Shown: positions 42,483 through 53,632 of the stretch, piece after piece | How positions within the stretch are numbered: the first letter of the stretch is position 1 | Layout of the letters: the number at the start of each line of letters is the position of its first letter | Source of the DNA: Bos javanicus | Taxonomy: Eukaryota; Chordata; Mammalia; Artiodactyla; Bovidae | Assembly: GCF_032452875.1 (NCBI RefSeq) | Contig: NC_083896.1 | Location: 930,001-994,000 of the forward strand | Direction of reading: 5' to 3' | Length of the DNA stretch: 64,000 nucleotides | Translations under genes and position numbers: made by a program | Notes under the pieces: generated by a model | What the model was told of the DNA's origin: nothing | The model's database searches: none | Seen by the model: the letters and a program-made list of their open reading frames with translations, nothing else

Positions 42483-43278
42483 AATATCAATAACCTCAGA
42501 TATGCAGATGACACCACCCTTATGGCAGAAAGCAATAAAAAACTAAAGAGCCTCTAATGAAAGTGAAAGAGGAGAGTGGAAAAGCTGGCTTAAAACTCAA
42601 CATTTGGAAAACTAAGATCATGATCCGGTCCCATCACTTCATGGCAAATAGATGGGGAAATAATGGAAACAGTGACAGACTTTATTTTCTTGGGCTCCAA
42701 AATCACTGCAGATGGTGACTGCAACCATGAAATTAAAAGACGCTTGCTCCTTGGAAGAAAAGCTATGACAAACCTAGACAGCATATTAAAAAGCAGAGAC
42801 ATTACCTTGCCAACAAAGGTCCGTCTAGTCAAAGCTATGGTTTTTCCAGTAGTCATGTATGAATGTGAGAGTTGGACTATAAAGAAAGCTGAGCTCTGAA
42901 GAATGGATGCTTTTGAATTGTGGTGTTGGAGAAGACTCTTGAGAGTCCCTTGGACCTCAAGGAGATCCAACCAGTCCATCCTAAAGGAGATCAGTTCTGG
43001 GTGTTCATTGGAAGGACTGATGCTGAAGCTGGAGCTCCAATTCTTTGGCCACCTGATGCAAAGAGATGACTCATTTGAAAAGACCCTGATGCTGGGAAAG
43101 ATTGAGGGCAAGAGGAGAAGGGGATGACAGAGGATGAGATGGTTGGACGGCATCCTGACTTAATGGACATGAGTTTGGGTGAACTCCAGGAGTTGATGAT
43201 GGACAGGGAGGCCTGGCGTGCTGCAATTCATGGGGTTGCAAAGAGTCAGATATGACTGAGAGACTGAACTGAACTGAA
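42483..43278 (+). mobile_element. BovB LINE reverse-transcriptase fragment
   Basis: About 800 bp from the YADD motif (42501-42512) to the tail. Exact 12-bp duplication CTTTCAAACTAC at 42471-42482 and 43279-43290. Disabled by a one-base deletion near 42556 and a stop at 42897-42899. The absent 5' part was lost at insertion. Confidence 0.95.
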
Positions 43279-43399
43279 CTTTCAAACTACAGCTGAGTTT
43301 GTGTTAATGAGATGAATTTTGGAAAGCCCCAGGAGGTGGTGGGGGGTGTGGGATTAACCAGAGGAATCAAGCAGGATCAGAAGGTTAGAACTGTCAGCC

Positions 43400-43935
43400 C
43401 TACTCCCAGCCCCAGACCTCAAGGGAGGAAAGAGGGGCTCAAGACTGAGTTCGGTAAGCACAGGCCAATGATTTAATCAATCATGCCTATGGAATGAGCC
43501 CTCTGGGGGAAAAACCAAAGCACAGGGTTCAGAGAGCTTCTGGGTTGGTGAACACCAGCAGTACTGGCGGCAGAATGGTGAGCCCCTCCCCGACAGGGCA
43601 TGGAAGCACCATAAGCTTTGCCGCATTCCTTGTCCCTTGCATCTCTTCCATCTAGCTCTTTTATGTCCTTTTATAATAAACAGGCAGTCAACCAAGTAAA
43701 CTGATCTCCTGGATTCTGTAAGCCAATCTAGCAAATTAATCAAGCCCAAGAAGGGTTCAGGGACTGTCTGAGGTGTAGCCAGCAGTCGGAAGCACAGGCG
43801 CCAGGGCAGGGGACGTGCTGTGGGACTGAGCCTCGACCGGGGGATCCCACACCTCCTCCAGGTGGGGTCAGAGCCAAGTGATATCCAGGACACCTACCTG
43901 GTGTCCCAGAATTACCTGGTGTGGGGAATAACCAT
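43400..43935 (+). mobile_element. Old LTR-like repeat (ERVL/MLT2-type suspected)
   Basis: CTTTTATAATAAACAGGCAG, GATTCTGTAAGCCAATCTAG, CAAATTAATCAAGCCCAAG and CCTGGTGTCCCAGAATTACC match a frequent mammalian repeat that I recall as an LTR. The minus-strand frame at 43477-43893 lies inside it. Confidence 0.45.
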
Positions 43936-44049
43936 ACATTTGCTGACAAGAATGGAAGCATTCAGAGCATGGTATGAGATAGAGTAAAGGAAATCAGTGA
44001 GTGGTTTTTTTCTTTATAAGCATAACACACAAAAACCTTCTAATGGTGT

Positions 44050-44200
44050 CTGGGATCTTTACAGAAGCTGAATCATTTCCAAAGCCCTTTTCCTGTATGG
44101 TCATGCTTGACACTAAAACAGGCACATTACATAGTCCAAGGACAAACGGTTATCAGCATTTTACCAACCGCGGCTCAGAGTGGTTGCCCAAGATGAAGCA
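44050..44200 (-). mobile_element. MIR
   Basis: GCATTTTACCAACCGCGGC and CAGAGTGGTTGCCCAAGATG follow the inverted MIR core. Confidence 0.5.
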
Positions 44201-44929
44201 GACATGAGGCTCATCTTCTGACCCCAACCTGAACTTTTGTCTCCAAGTCCATGGTTCCTTCCACGAATCTGCTTAAGTAGACACAAGAAAGACCCAGAGG
44301 GCACAGTGCTACGGACTGGACTAGTAAGGGGAGGCTGCAGGAGGAGAGGAGCCGGAGCTGGGCAGAGAAGAGGCCTTTCCAGGCAGAGGGAACAGCAGCA
44401 GCAGAGGAAGGAAACAGGGTGTCCCAGGGCCTCATGGAGGCACCAGAAGGAAGGCAGGCAACAGAGAGAGTGGCATGACCCTGCACATTCCTTGGGGTGG
44501 AGAGGCCCGTCTACTTGTCACCTTGGGATGTACAAATCCCACAAAAGCAAAGCTGAACTCCACAGCCAAAGTGCCTTTGACCAGCATGAGGTACCCTCTG
44601 ACATACTGCTGGGCTCAGATCATTTCAAGAATTTACTAAGATTATTAAGAACGTCCTACATTATAAATGGAAAAAAGTAAGATTGAAAAGAAGGTTAAAA
44701 TGATAAGAAATGGATAATGTTGCACATTCTAATGGCTGAGTCCTTTGACAATAGAAATTATTCCCCAACTCAAAGAAAATTCCACCATGTGTGAGGTGTG
44801 GAAACATTGCAAATGTCTGGCAACCAGCAGGACCTGAAAGGAGATGAATAAAATGGACAGCTTTTGAACACAGCTTGAAGATTAGCATGAACTTAATACA
44901 CCTTAATAAATGAACAGTATAAGTATTAA
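44201..44929. other. Unassigned, partly L2-like
   Basis: AGGCCTTTCCAGGCAGAGGG near 44370 resembles L2. The 147-codon frame at 44237-44680 overlaps it and lacks domain features. Confidence 0.35.
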
Positions 44930-45040
44930 GTATTAGTCGCTCAGTCATGTTTGACTTTTTGTGACCGCATGGACTGTAGCCTGCCAGGCTTCTCTGTCCA
45001 TGGGACTCTCTAGGCAAAAATACTGGAGTGGGAAAAGGTA
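44930..45040 (-). mobile_element. Bov-A SINE monomer
   Basis: Inverted ~100-bp unit, TTAGTCGCTCAGTCATGTTTG to ACTGGAGTGGGAAAAG. Confidence 0.8.
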
Positions 45041-45912
45041 AAAAGATATGACACTGAAACATGAATTCCCCAGGTCAGTACGTGCCCAATATGCTACCGA
45101 AAAAGAGTGGAAAAATAGCTCCAAAAGAATGAAGAGGCTGAGCCAAAATGAAAACAGCACCCAGTTGTTGATGTGACTGGTGATGGAAAGTCTAATGCTA
45201 TAAAGAACAATATTGCATAGGAACCGGGAATGTTAGGTCCATGAGTCAAGGTAAATTGGAAGCAGTCAAACAGGAGATGGCAAGCATGAACACTGACATT
45301 TTAGGAATCAGTGACTCTATAGAGTCAGCAAAAACAAGACTGGGAGCTAACTATAGCTCTGATCATGAACTCCTTATTTGCAAAATTCAGACTTAAACTG
45401 AAGAAAGTAGGGAAAACCACTAGACCATTCAGGTATGACCTAAATCAAATCCCTTACGATTATACAGTGGAAGTGACAGATTCAAGGGGTTAGATCTGAT
45501 AGACAGAGTGCCTGAAGAACTATGGACAGAGGTTCATTACATTGTACAGGAAGTGGTGATCAAAACCATCACCAAGAAAAAGAAATGCAAAAAGGCAAAG
45601 TGGTTATCTGAGGAGGCCTTACAAATAGCTGAGAAAAGAAGAGAAGCAAACGGCAAAGGAGAAAAGGAAAGATTTACCCATCTGAATACAGAGTTCCAAA
45701 GAATAGCAAGGAGAGATAAGAAAGCTTTCCTACATAATCAATGTCAAGAAACAGAGGAAAACAATAGATCGGGGAAAGCTAGATATCTCATCGAGAAAAT
45801 TAGAGATACCAAGGGAACATTTCATACAAAGATGAGCTCAATTAAGGACAGAAATGGTATCGACGTAACAGAAGCAGAAGATATTAAGAAGAGGTGACAA
45901 GAATAACCAGAG

Positions 45913-46045
45913 TCAAAGTAGTCAAAGTCACTCAGTCAAGTCCGACTCTTATGACCCCATGGACTGCAGCCCACAAGGTTCCTCTGTCCATGGGATTCTC
46001 CAGGCAAGAATACTGGAGTGGGTTGCCATTTCCTTCTCCAAAGAT
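45913..46045 (-). mobile_element. Bov-A SINE monomer inside BovB
   Basis: CAAAGTCACTCAGTCAAGTCC to GGTTGCCATTTCCTTCTCC, inverted. Confidence 0.85.
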
Positions 46046-46154
46046 GATCAGCTTAAGTTAGGTTTAAATTCCTTATGAGTTTACCGATGGCATTTTTTTG
46101 ATGCTGATCACCACAATTCTTTCTCTGAACTACCATACTACACCAAGCCTGCAC

Positions 46155-46310
46155 CAAGATCCTCCATCCATGGGATTTTCCAGGCAAGAGTACTGGAGTG
46201 GGTTGCCATTTCCTTCTCCAGGAAATCTTCCTGACCCAGGGATCAAACCCAGGTCTCCTGCATTGTAGACAGACACTTTATCATCTGAGCCACGAGGGAA
46301 GTCCAGACTC
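46155..46310 (-). mobile_element. Bov-tA SINE part inside BovB
   Basis: TCCTCCATCCATGGGATTTTC to GAGCCACGAGGGAAGTCC. Together with the piece ~110 bp to the left it could be one SINE split by inserted or rearranged sequence, or two insertions. Confidence 0.8.
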
Positions 46311-46400
46311 CATACTACAATGCCCTATAATTCTTTATTTTTTAAAGGAGGCAGTTGTTTAAAAATGGACTCATTTGTTGGTTTTTTAAGACAATACATA

Positions 46401-46802
46401 AGCCAGAAGGAAAAACATAAATACAGTATACTAACGCATATATATGGAATTTAGAAAGATGGTAACAATAACCCTGTGTACAAGACAGCAAAAGAGACAC
46501 TGATGTATAGAACAGTCTTATGGACTCTGTGGGAGAGGGAGAGGGTGGGAAGATTTGGGAGAATGACATTGAAACATGTAAAATATCATGTAAGAAACGA
46601 GTTGCCAGTCCAGGTTCGATGCACGATACTGGATGCTTGGGGCTAGTGCACTGGGACGACCCGGAGGGATGGTGTGGGGAGGGAGGAGGGAGGAGGGTTC
46701 AGGATGGGGAACACATGTATACCTGTGGTGGATTCATTTTGATATTTGGCAAAACTAATACAATTATGTAAAGTTTAAAAATAAAATAAAATTTAAAACA
46801 AA
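46401..46802 (+). mobile_element. Ruminant L1 3' end, 5'-truncated, inside the BovB block
   Basis: Exact 13-bp duplication AAGACAATACATA at 46388-46400 and 46803-46815. The insert ends CAAAACTAATACAATTATG and an A-rich tail. Low divergence from the ruminant L1 terminus suggests a recent event. Confidence 0.93.
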
Positions 46803-48012
46803 AAGACAATACATAGAAGAACTATACAAAAAAGATCTCCCATGACCCAGATAACTGTGATGGTGTGATCACTCACCTGGAGCCAGACATCTTGGAATGC
46901 GAAGTCAAGTGGGCCTTAGGAAGCATCACTACGAACAAAGCTAGTGGAGGTGATGGAATTCCAGATGAGTTATTTCAAATCCTAAAAGATGATGCTGTTA
47001 AAATGCTGCACTCAATATGCCAACAAATTTAGAAAACTCAGCAGTAGCCACGGGACTGGAAAAAGTCAGTTTTTATTCCAATCCTAAAGAAAGGCAAGGC
47101 CAAAGAATGCTCAAACTACTGCACAATTGCACTCATCTCATACACTAGCAAAGTAATGCTCAAAATTCTCCAAGGCAGGCTTCAACAATACGTGAACCGT
47201 GAACTTCCAGATGTTCAAGCTGGATTTAGAAAAGGCAGAGGAACCAGAGATCAAGTTGCCAACATCCGTTGGATCATCAAAAAAGCAAGAGAGTTCCAGA
47301 AAAACATATACTTCTGCTTTACTGACTATGCCACAGCCTTTGACTGTGTGGATCACACCAAACTGTGGGAAATTCTTAAAGATATGAGAATACCAGACCA
47401 CCTGACCTGACTCCTGAGAAATCCGTATGCAGGTCAAGAAGCAACAGTTAGAACTGGATGTGGAACAATGGACTGGTTCCAAGTTGGCAAAGGAGTACAT
47501 CAAGGCTGTATATTGTCACTCTGCTTATTTAACTTATCTGCAGAGTATATCATGCAAAATGCCAGACTGGATGAAGCACAAGCTGGAATCAAGATTGCCA
47601 GGAGAAATATCAATAACCACAGATATGCAGATGACATCACCCTAATGGCAGAAAGTGAAGAGGAACTGAAGGCCTTCTTGATGAAGGTGAAAGAGGAGAG
47701 TGAAAAAGTTGGCTTAAAACTCAACATTCAAAATATGAAGATCATGGCATCTGGTCCCATCACTTCATGGCAAGTATGGGGAAACAATGGAAACAGCGAC
47801 AGAATTTATTTTCTTGGGCTCCAAAATCAATGCAGATGGTGATTGCGGCCATGAAATTAAAAGACACTTGCTCCTTGGAAGCAATGGATGTGAGTTTGAG
47901 CAAGCTCTAGGAGTTGGTGATGGACAGGTGAGCTTGGCGTGCTGTGATCCATAGGGTCACAAAGAGTCGGACACGACTGAGAGACTGAACTGAATACACC
48001 TTAGTAGACTAG

Positions 48013-48275
48013 GTCTTCCGTGGTGGTCCAATGGATAAGAATCCACCATTAGATCCCTGGTCCAGGAAGATCCCACATGCTGTGCTGTGACTAATCCCAT
48101 CAGCCACAACTATTGAGCCCATGGGCTGCAACTGCTGACGCCCGTGCACTGGGAGCCTGTGCTCTGCAGCAAGAGAAGCCACCTAGAGGAGAAGCCCACG
48201 CACCACAACGAAGAGCAGCCCTGCTCACTGAAACTGAGAAAGCCTGCGAACAGCAGGGATGATCCAAAATTTTTT
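48013..48275 (+). mobile_element. CHR-type SINE, long form
   Basis: GGTCTTCCGTGGTGGTCCAA head. Part of the tRNA-like middle is deleted. Ends near GAACAGCAGGGATGATCC and an A/T run. Confidence 0.85.
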
Positions 48276-48296
48276 AAAACATAAGCTAGTGGTTAC

Positions 48297-48560
48297 TTAT
48301 TCAGTCACTCCACAAATATTTGTTGAGCATCTACTATGTACCAAGAGCTCTTCTACATACTGAGGATAGAGCAGTGAACAAAGTTAAGCTTTGTTCTGGA
48401 GCTTTTAGTTAGTAAGGCGAGATCAATGACAAACATACATATTGGATGCTGTTAAGTATTATGGAGAAAAACAACAGAGCAGCTGAAGCAGGCAGTAATG
48501 GTCTGGGCAAAGCAAAGACACATGGGTCATCATAATCAGAGGGCGGGAAGACCTCTCAGA
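48297..48560 (-). mobile_element. L2 LINE
   Basis: CCACAAATATTTGTTGAGCAT, ACTGAGGATAGAGCAGTGAAC and GGATGCTGTTAAGTATTATGG are clear inverted L2 text. Confidence 0.8.
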
Positions 48561-48799
48561 CACGGTGGCTTTGATCACAGACCTAAAGGAAAGAAGTGAT
48601 TCTTTGAGATCTACAAGTTTAAACACAATGAAAATGCTGCCAATAAAAGTTGGAATTTAAAAGTTAAAGCTTTTTAAGTTTTCTTTAACTTTTGTGAAGT
48701 CTTCATTAATTTAGTTGGGGTGATGAGTAGTGGACTTAGGCTGCAAGACACAGAAGTCCAGTAGGTTCAAAGCCCCAGGAATGTTGTCACATCAAAAAG

Positions 48800-49200
48800 A
48801 CCTATATAAACCACAACATGGATGGACCTAGAGAATATTATGCTTAGTGAGATGTCAGACAGAAAAAGACAAATACTGTGTGATGTCACTTACATGTGGA
48901 ATCTAAAAAATACAACAAAATAGTGAATATAGCAAAAAAGAAGCAGACTCACAGACAAAGAGAACAAACTAGTGATGACCAGTGGGGAGAGGGGAAGGGG
49001 GAGGGGATTAAAAGATATAAATCACGATGCATAGAACAGATGAGCAACAAGGATATATTGTACAGCACAGAGAATTATATCCACTGACTTGTAATAACTT
49101 TAACTGAAGTATAATCCATGAAAATAGTGAATCATTGTTTGCTGTACATATGAAACTCATACAATATTGTAGGTCAACTATACTTCAGTAAAAAAGTAAA
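48800..49200 (+). mobile_element. Ruminant L1 3' end
   Basis: AACATGGATGGACCTAGAG, GTGGAATCTAAAAAATAC, and a terminus AGGTCAACTATACTTCAGT plus an A-rich tail. Confidence 0.88.
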
Positions 49201-50170
49201 AATGACCTGTAAGCAGTGGTATGGACACAACAGCTGCCAGAGCTTTCTCACATTCACAGAGATTCTCAGGGAGCAAGCAGTCTGACTTGCTTTGCTTCTG
49301 CTCAGTCCCACTGCCAATAATGAGCAGAATCAGGCTGGTCTGGAGAAAATAAGCACAAAGATACAACCATCACTGAGATGACAAGTGTATCTGATTTTAA
49401 AGCTTAAAATGAATGCACATTTCTATCAAGTGCAAACCATCTGGGAAATACAAACAGAAACCCCTTTTGTCACTTGGGTCTCCAAAACCTTCATGACTGA
49501 GAATGGTAAATGGTGATAATTTCTTTCTTTCTCATTTAGTCTGCAGAAAACAGAGGCATCTGCTTTGCCTTACATGGGCTGCTGATAAACCTCAAATGTT
49601 GGTGTTTTCTGGAGCTTCCCATGAGCCAGATGTACCCTAAACGTAGCCCACAGGGAGCACTCCTTCCAATCTGGAGAGTGTCTTTATCATGCTCTCATGT
49701 TATGATGCTGACACCAGCCTGCTGTAGTAACTCTCATAACTCAAATCCAGTGGCCTTGTGTGACGAGGCAGCAGCAAAACAAGCAAAGCTCAGAGGAAAA
49801 ACTAAACCAGCCCAGCTGCCAGCCCAGATGACCTGACGCACATCCTTCATGCCCAGAGGAAGTTGGGTTGGCCTCTCACAAACCTCTTACAAGCCAAACC
49901 AAGCTCTCTGAGCTGGACTGTTTGGGGAGGAAACTGGGAGCTTGTCCTTTAATTACTTAATATCCTACAAAGCTCCAGAATCCAGGTACATGTCACAGTG
50001 CAGCCCCGAAGAGTCATATCTTATGCCAACAATGCCAGAAAGCACAACCACCCTCCACAGCCCACGTGTGCCGGACACCCGTCTAATCAGCCCAGGCAGG
50101 GCCAAGGTGCGTGTATAACTAAAGTACAGCATGTTGTGGTGACAAATAGATAGGAAGAGGCATCAAGCGT
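49201..50170. other. Unassigned ~1-kb sequence
   Basis: Repeat-poor. The frame at 49621-49836 has no recognised domain. GTTGTGACTTCC at its end is the SINE target site. Confidence 0.35.
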
Positions 50171-50182
50171 TGTGACTTCCTG

Positions 50183-50290
50183 GGACTTCCCAGTAGTTAA
50201 GACTCTTCCATTGCAGGGAGCAAGGGTTCAACCCCTGGTCAGGGAACTAAGATCCCCCATACTAGCAGTGCGCCCAGGGGGAAAAAAAGA
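50183..50290 (+). mobile_element. CHR-type SINE, short form
   Basis: Flanked by TGTGACTTCCTG (50171-50182) and TGTGAGTTCCTG (50291-50302), a 12-bp duplication with one difference. Confidence 0.9.
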
Positions 50291-50309
50291 TGTGAGTTCC
50301 TGTCCAGAC

Positions 50310-50425
50310 AGTGGCTCTAATTAATTGGACTCAAGCAAGTATCAAGCTCTCTGGGCCTTAGTTTCTTCATCTATAAAATGAAGAGGTTGAACAAAGAGGT
50401 CCTTAATATCTCTTCCAGCTTTTCA
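50310..50425 (+). mobile_element. MIR
   Basis: GGGCCTTAGTTTCTTCATC and TATAAAATGAAGAGGTTGAAC are the sense MIR core. Confidence 0.75.
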
Positions 50426-50467
50426 TTTTAAAAGTCCTAGAGAAAAAATTCTAAAGACCAAAAGAGC

Positions 50468-50690
50468 TACGCTTAGTTGCTCAGTCACGTCCAACTCTTT
50501 ACAACCCCATGGACTGTAGGCCGCCAGGCTCCTCTGTCCATGGGATTCTCCAGGCAGGAATACTGGAGTGGGTTACCATGCCCTGCTCCAGGGGATCTTC
50601 CCAACACAGAGATCAAACCTGCATCATTTATGTCTCCTGCATTGGCAAATAGGTTCTTTACCACAAGCACCACCTGGAAAAACATTTGAA
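50468..50690 (-). mobile_element. Bov-tA SINE
   Basis: Inverted, from TTAGTTGCTCAGTCACGTCC to CCACAAGCACCACCTGG. Confidence 0.92.
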
Positions 50691-50731
50691 CAGAGATGAT
50701 TTAATATGAATGGTTAACTAAACAAACTGTT

Positions 50732-50945
50732 GGAAGTGAAAGTGTTAGTCACTCAGTCCCATCCAACCCTTTGTGACCCCATGGGCTCTAGCCCACCAGG
50801 CTCCTCTGTCCATGGGATTCTCCAGGCAAGAATACTAGGATGGGCAGCCATTCCCTTCTCCAGGGGATCTTCCTAACCCAGGGATCAAACTTGGGTCTCC
50901 TGCATTGTAGACAGATTCTTTACCGCCTGAGCCACCAGGGAAATT
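50732..50945 (-). mobile_element. Bov-tA SINE
   Basis: Inverted copy, 40 bp after the previous one. Own 7-bp duplication AACTGTT at 50725-50731 and 50946-50952 shows it is a separate insertion. Confidence 0.92.
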
Positions 50946-50952
50946 AACTGTT

Positions 50953-51405
50953 ACTCAGCCGTAAAAAAGAATAAAATAATGCCATTTGCAGCAACATGGA
51001 TACACCTAGAGACTATTATACTAAGTGAAGTCAGACAAAGACAAATATCATATGATCCCACTTAAAACACGGATTCTAGAAAAAATGATACAAATGAACT
51101 TATAAAACGGGAAAAGACTCAGACATAGAAAACAAATTTATGGTTACCCAAAGGGAAAACAGGGGTGGAGGATGAATTAGGAGTCTAGGGTTAACAGACA
51201 CACAGTACTATCCATAAAACAGACAAGGATCTACTGTATAGCACAGAGAACTAAATTCAATACCTTGTAATAACCTATAACGGAAAGAATCTGAAAAAGA
51301 GTATACATATTCTGAATCACTTTGATTTGTGCCTGAAATATTGTAAATTTACTATACTTCAATATAATATATGTGTATATATATATATTTTTAAAGCATT
51401 ATGCT
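50953..51405 (+). mobile_element. L1 3' end
   Basis: ACTCAGCCGTAAAAAAGAATA to TATTGTAAATTTACTATACTT, then a (TA)n run. Close to the start of CpG segment 2. Confidence 0.88.
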
Positions 51406-51514
51406 AAGTATAAGAATCTAGATGCAAAAAAAAAAAAAATGTTTAGCCTTTTGAAAGCCTGAAAATGCCAAAAGAGCAAGCTAAGGTATCACAGAGATAA
51501 AAAGCGCAGATGTA

Positions 51515-51850
51515 GTCAGCCCCTGCGGTGGGGAAGCGAGGAGAAGGTGGAACGGCTGAGACGCAGAGGCGGAGGAGGAGGCGGGGCCAGGCCTCTGCAG
51601 AGGGGCGGGCGGGCGGCCGAGAGGCTGACGGCGCGGGCATCAGGAGCGCTGCGAGCTGGAGTCGCTTGCCGCTGTCGGAATAAACCGGCCGTGGCGGGTG
51701 GAGAAGCAGCAGCACCTGCGGAAATTCTGAGAGGCAGCCAGACCCAAGCAGAAGGGCCGTGTCCGCTTCCCTTCCACCTCTTCCAGCCTGCCTCCAGCGC
51801 CCCCTACCTGCGCTACCCGGAGCCGCTGGCGAAGCGGCTTTGCAAAAGGT
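51515..51850 (+). promoter_or_regulatory. CpG-rich promoter-like segment 2, possible first exon
   Basis: I count roughly 30 CpGs in ~335 bp (for example GGGGCGGGCGGGCGGCCGAG near 51602), in surroundings almost without CpG, and no named repeat covers it. GCAAAAG|GTGATT at 51848/51849 is a possible splice donor, which would make it a plus-strand first exon. The frame from 51547 (101 codons) reads to near this donor but is low-complexity Arg/Gly at the start and matches no protein I know. It may instead be a non-coding first exon or the 5' part of a processed copy. Confidence 0.45.
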
Positions 51851-51859
51851 GATTTACAG

Positions 51860-52020
51860 AGCCCCAGTGCCTGCCATTCAGGAGACCTGGATTCGATCCC
51901 TGGGTTGGGAACATCACTTCGAGAAGGGAAAGGCAACCCACTCCAATATTCTGGCCTGGAGAAGTCCATGGATTCCATGGAGTCACAAAGAGTCGGACAC
52001 GACTTAGTGACTTTCACAGT
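51860..52020 (+). mobile_element. Bov-tA SINE, 5'-truncated
   Basis: CCAGTGCCTGCCATTCAGGAG to GACACGACTTAGTGACTTTC. It lies directly downstream of the CpG segment. Confidence 0.88.
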
Positions 52021-52284
52021 GTCAGAACCAAGTACAGAAAAGTGTACTTGAAGCTCGGAGACAATAGCTTAATAAGTGACACAGTATTTTGAAACTAAAA
52101 AACGATACTGGGTTTGTAATCTATTATACATAATGAACTTAAAAAAAAAAAACTATTGAGCAACTAGCGCATCTTTTATTTATCGTTGATGGATCTGAGT
52201 TCTTACACTTAAAGTTATGCTTTTAAGACCAGTAAATAAATGCTCCCATAATACCCGGAAGGTGTCTACTTATCACATTTCATT

Positions 52285-53020
52285 CAGTTCAGTTCAGTCA
52301 CTCAGTCGTGTCCGACTCTTTGCGACCGCATGGACTGCAGCACACCAGGCTTCACTGTCCATCACCAACTCCCGGAGTTTACTCAAACTCATGTCCATCG
52401 AGTCAGTGATGCCATCCAACCATCCCGTCCTCTGTCGTCCCCTTCTCCTCCTGCCTTCAATCTTTCCCAGCATCAGGGTCTTTTCCAATGAGCCAGTTCT
52501 TCACATCAGTTGGCCGAAGTATTGCAGTTTCAGATTCAGCATCAGTCCTTCCAATGAATATTCAGGACTGATTTCCTTTAGGATAGACTGGTTGGATCTC
52601 CTTGCGGTCCAAGGGTCTCTCAAGAGTCTTCTCCAACATCACAGTTCAAAAGCATCAACTCTTCAGCGCTCAGCTTTCTTTATAGTCCAACTCTCACATC
52701 CATACATAACTACTGGAAAAACCATAGCTTTGACTAGATGGACCTTATTTGGCAAAATAATGTCTCTGCTTTTTAACATGCTGTCTAGGTTTGTCACAGC
52801 TTTTCTCCCAAGGAGAAAGCATCTTAATTTCATGGCTGTAGTCACCATCTGCAGTGATTTTGGAGCCCAAGAAAATAAAGTCTGTTACTGTTTCCACTGT
52901 TTCCCTATATATTGGCCATGAAGTAATGGGACCAGATTCCAAGATCTTGTTTCTTTGAATGTTGAGGTTTAAGCCAATTTTTTCACTCTCTTCTTTCCCT
53001 TTCATAAGAGGCTCTTTATA
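52285..53020 (-). mobile_element. BovB LINE 3' part
   Basis: About 735 bp inverted, tail to late RT domain. Exact 13-bp duplication ATCACATTTCATT at 52272-52284 and 53021-53033. The 234-codon plus-strand frame at 52217-52921 is antisense to it. Confidence 0.95.
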
Positions 53021-53125
53021 ATCACATTTCATTACATGCCCAATTATTCTGTCACCCATGAGTGCTTATCCAGTATCATCTGTTATTCTGGTTCCTGGGT
53101 TCTTAGTTATGTGATTTTGGGTTGT

Positions 53126-53632
53126 TGTTATTCAATCACTCAGTCATGTCCAACTCTTTGCAATCCCATGAACTGCAGCATGCCAGGCTTCCCTGTCTTT
53201 CACCATCTCCTGGAGCTTGCTCAAACTCATGTCCATTGAGTCCATGATGCCATCCAATTGTCTCATCCCCTGTAGCCCTCTTTTCCTCCAGCCCTCAATC
53301 TTTCCCAGCATCAGGGTCTTTTCTAATGAGTCAGCTTTTCACATCAGGTGGCCAAAGTATTGGAGCTTCAGCTTCAGCATCAGTCCTTTCAATAAATATT
53401 CACGGTTGATTTCCTTTAGGGTTGACTAGTTTGATCTCTTTGCTGTCCAAGAGTCTTCTCCAGCACCACAATTTGAAAGCATCAGCTCTTTGGTGCTCAG
53501 CCTCCTTTATGGTTCAACTCTCACATCCATACATGACTACTGGAAACCCCATATCGACCTTTGTTGGCAAAGTAATGTCTCTGCTTTTTAATATGCTGTC
53601 TAGGTTGGTCATAGCTTTTCTTCCAAGAAGGA
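53126..53632 (-). mobile_element. BovB LINE 3' part
   Basis: About 500 bp, inverted, with different divergence and extent from the neighbour 100 bp away, so it is a separate insertion and not a tandem duplicate. No clear flanking duplication. Confidence 0.9.

Larger units (their letters stand above)
45150..48000 (+). mobile_element. BovB LINE, composite copy with deletions and nested insertions
   Basis: Longest BovB in the window. It starts in the endonuclease region (GGAACCGGGAATGTTAGGTC near 45220). At ~45313/45314 the text jumps from early endonuclease to just before the RT region, so most of the endonuclease is missing. The linker frame 45508-45897 is open. Bases ~45905-46802 are foreign: two SINE pieces and an L1. 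RT sequence resumes at ~46816, with YADD at 47624-47635. At ~47881 a second jump from LLLG to the last ~120 bp removes the C-terminal region. Several stops and shifts make it non-functional. Confidence 0.92.

Noticed and set aside
45508..45897. 129-codon open frame as a host gene
   Set aside because: It is the BovB linker between endonuclease and reverse transcriptase.
52217..52921. 234-codon plus-strand frame, the longest in the window
   Set aside because: Antisense to a BovB copy bounded by a 13-bp duplication; the same text appears opposite other BovB copies.
52285..53632. Tandem duplication of a BovB segment
   Set aside because: The left copy has its own 13-bp target duplication, and the two copies differ in extent and divergence, so they are separate insertions.
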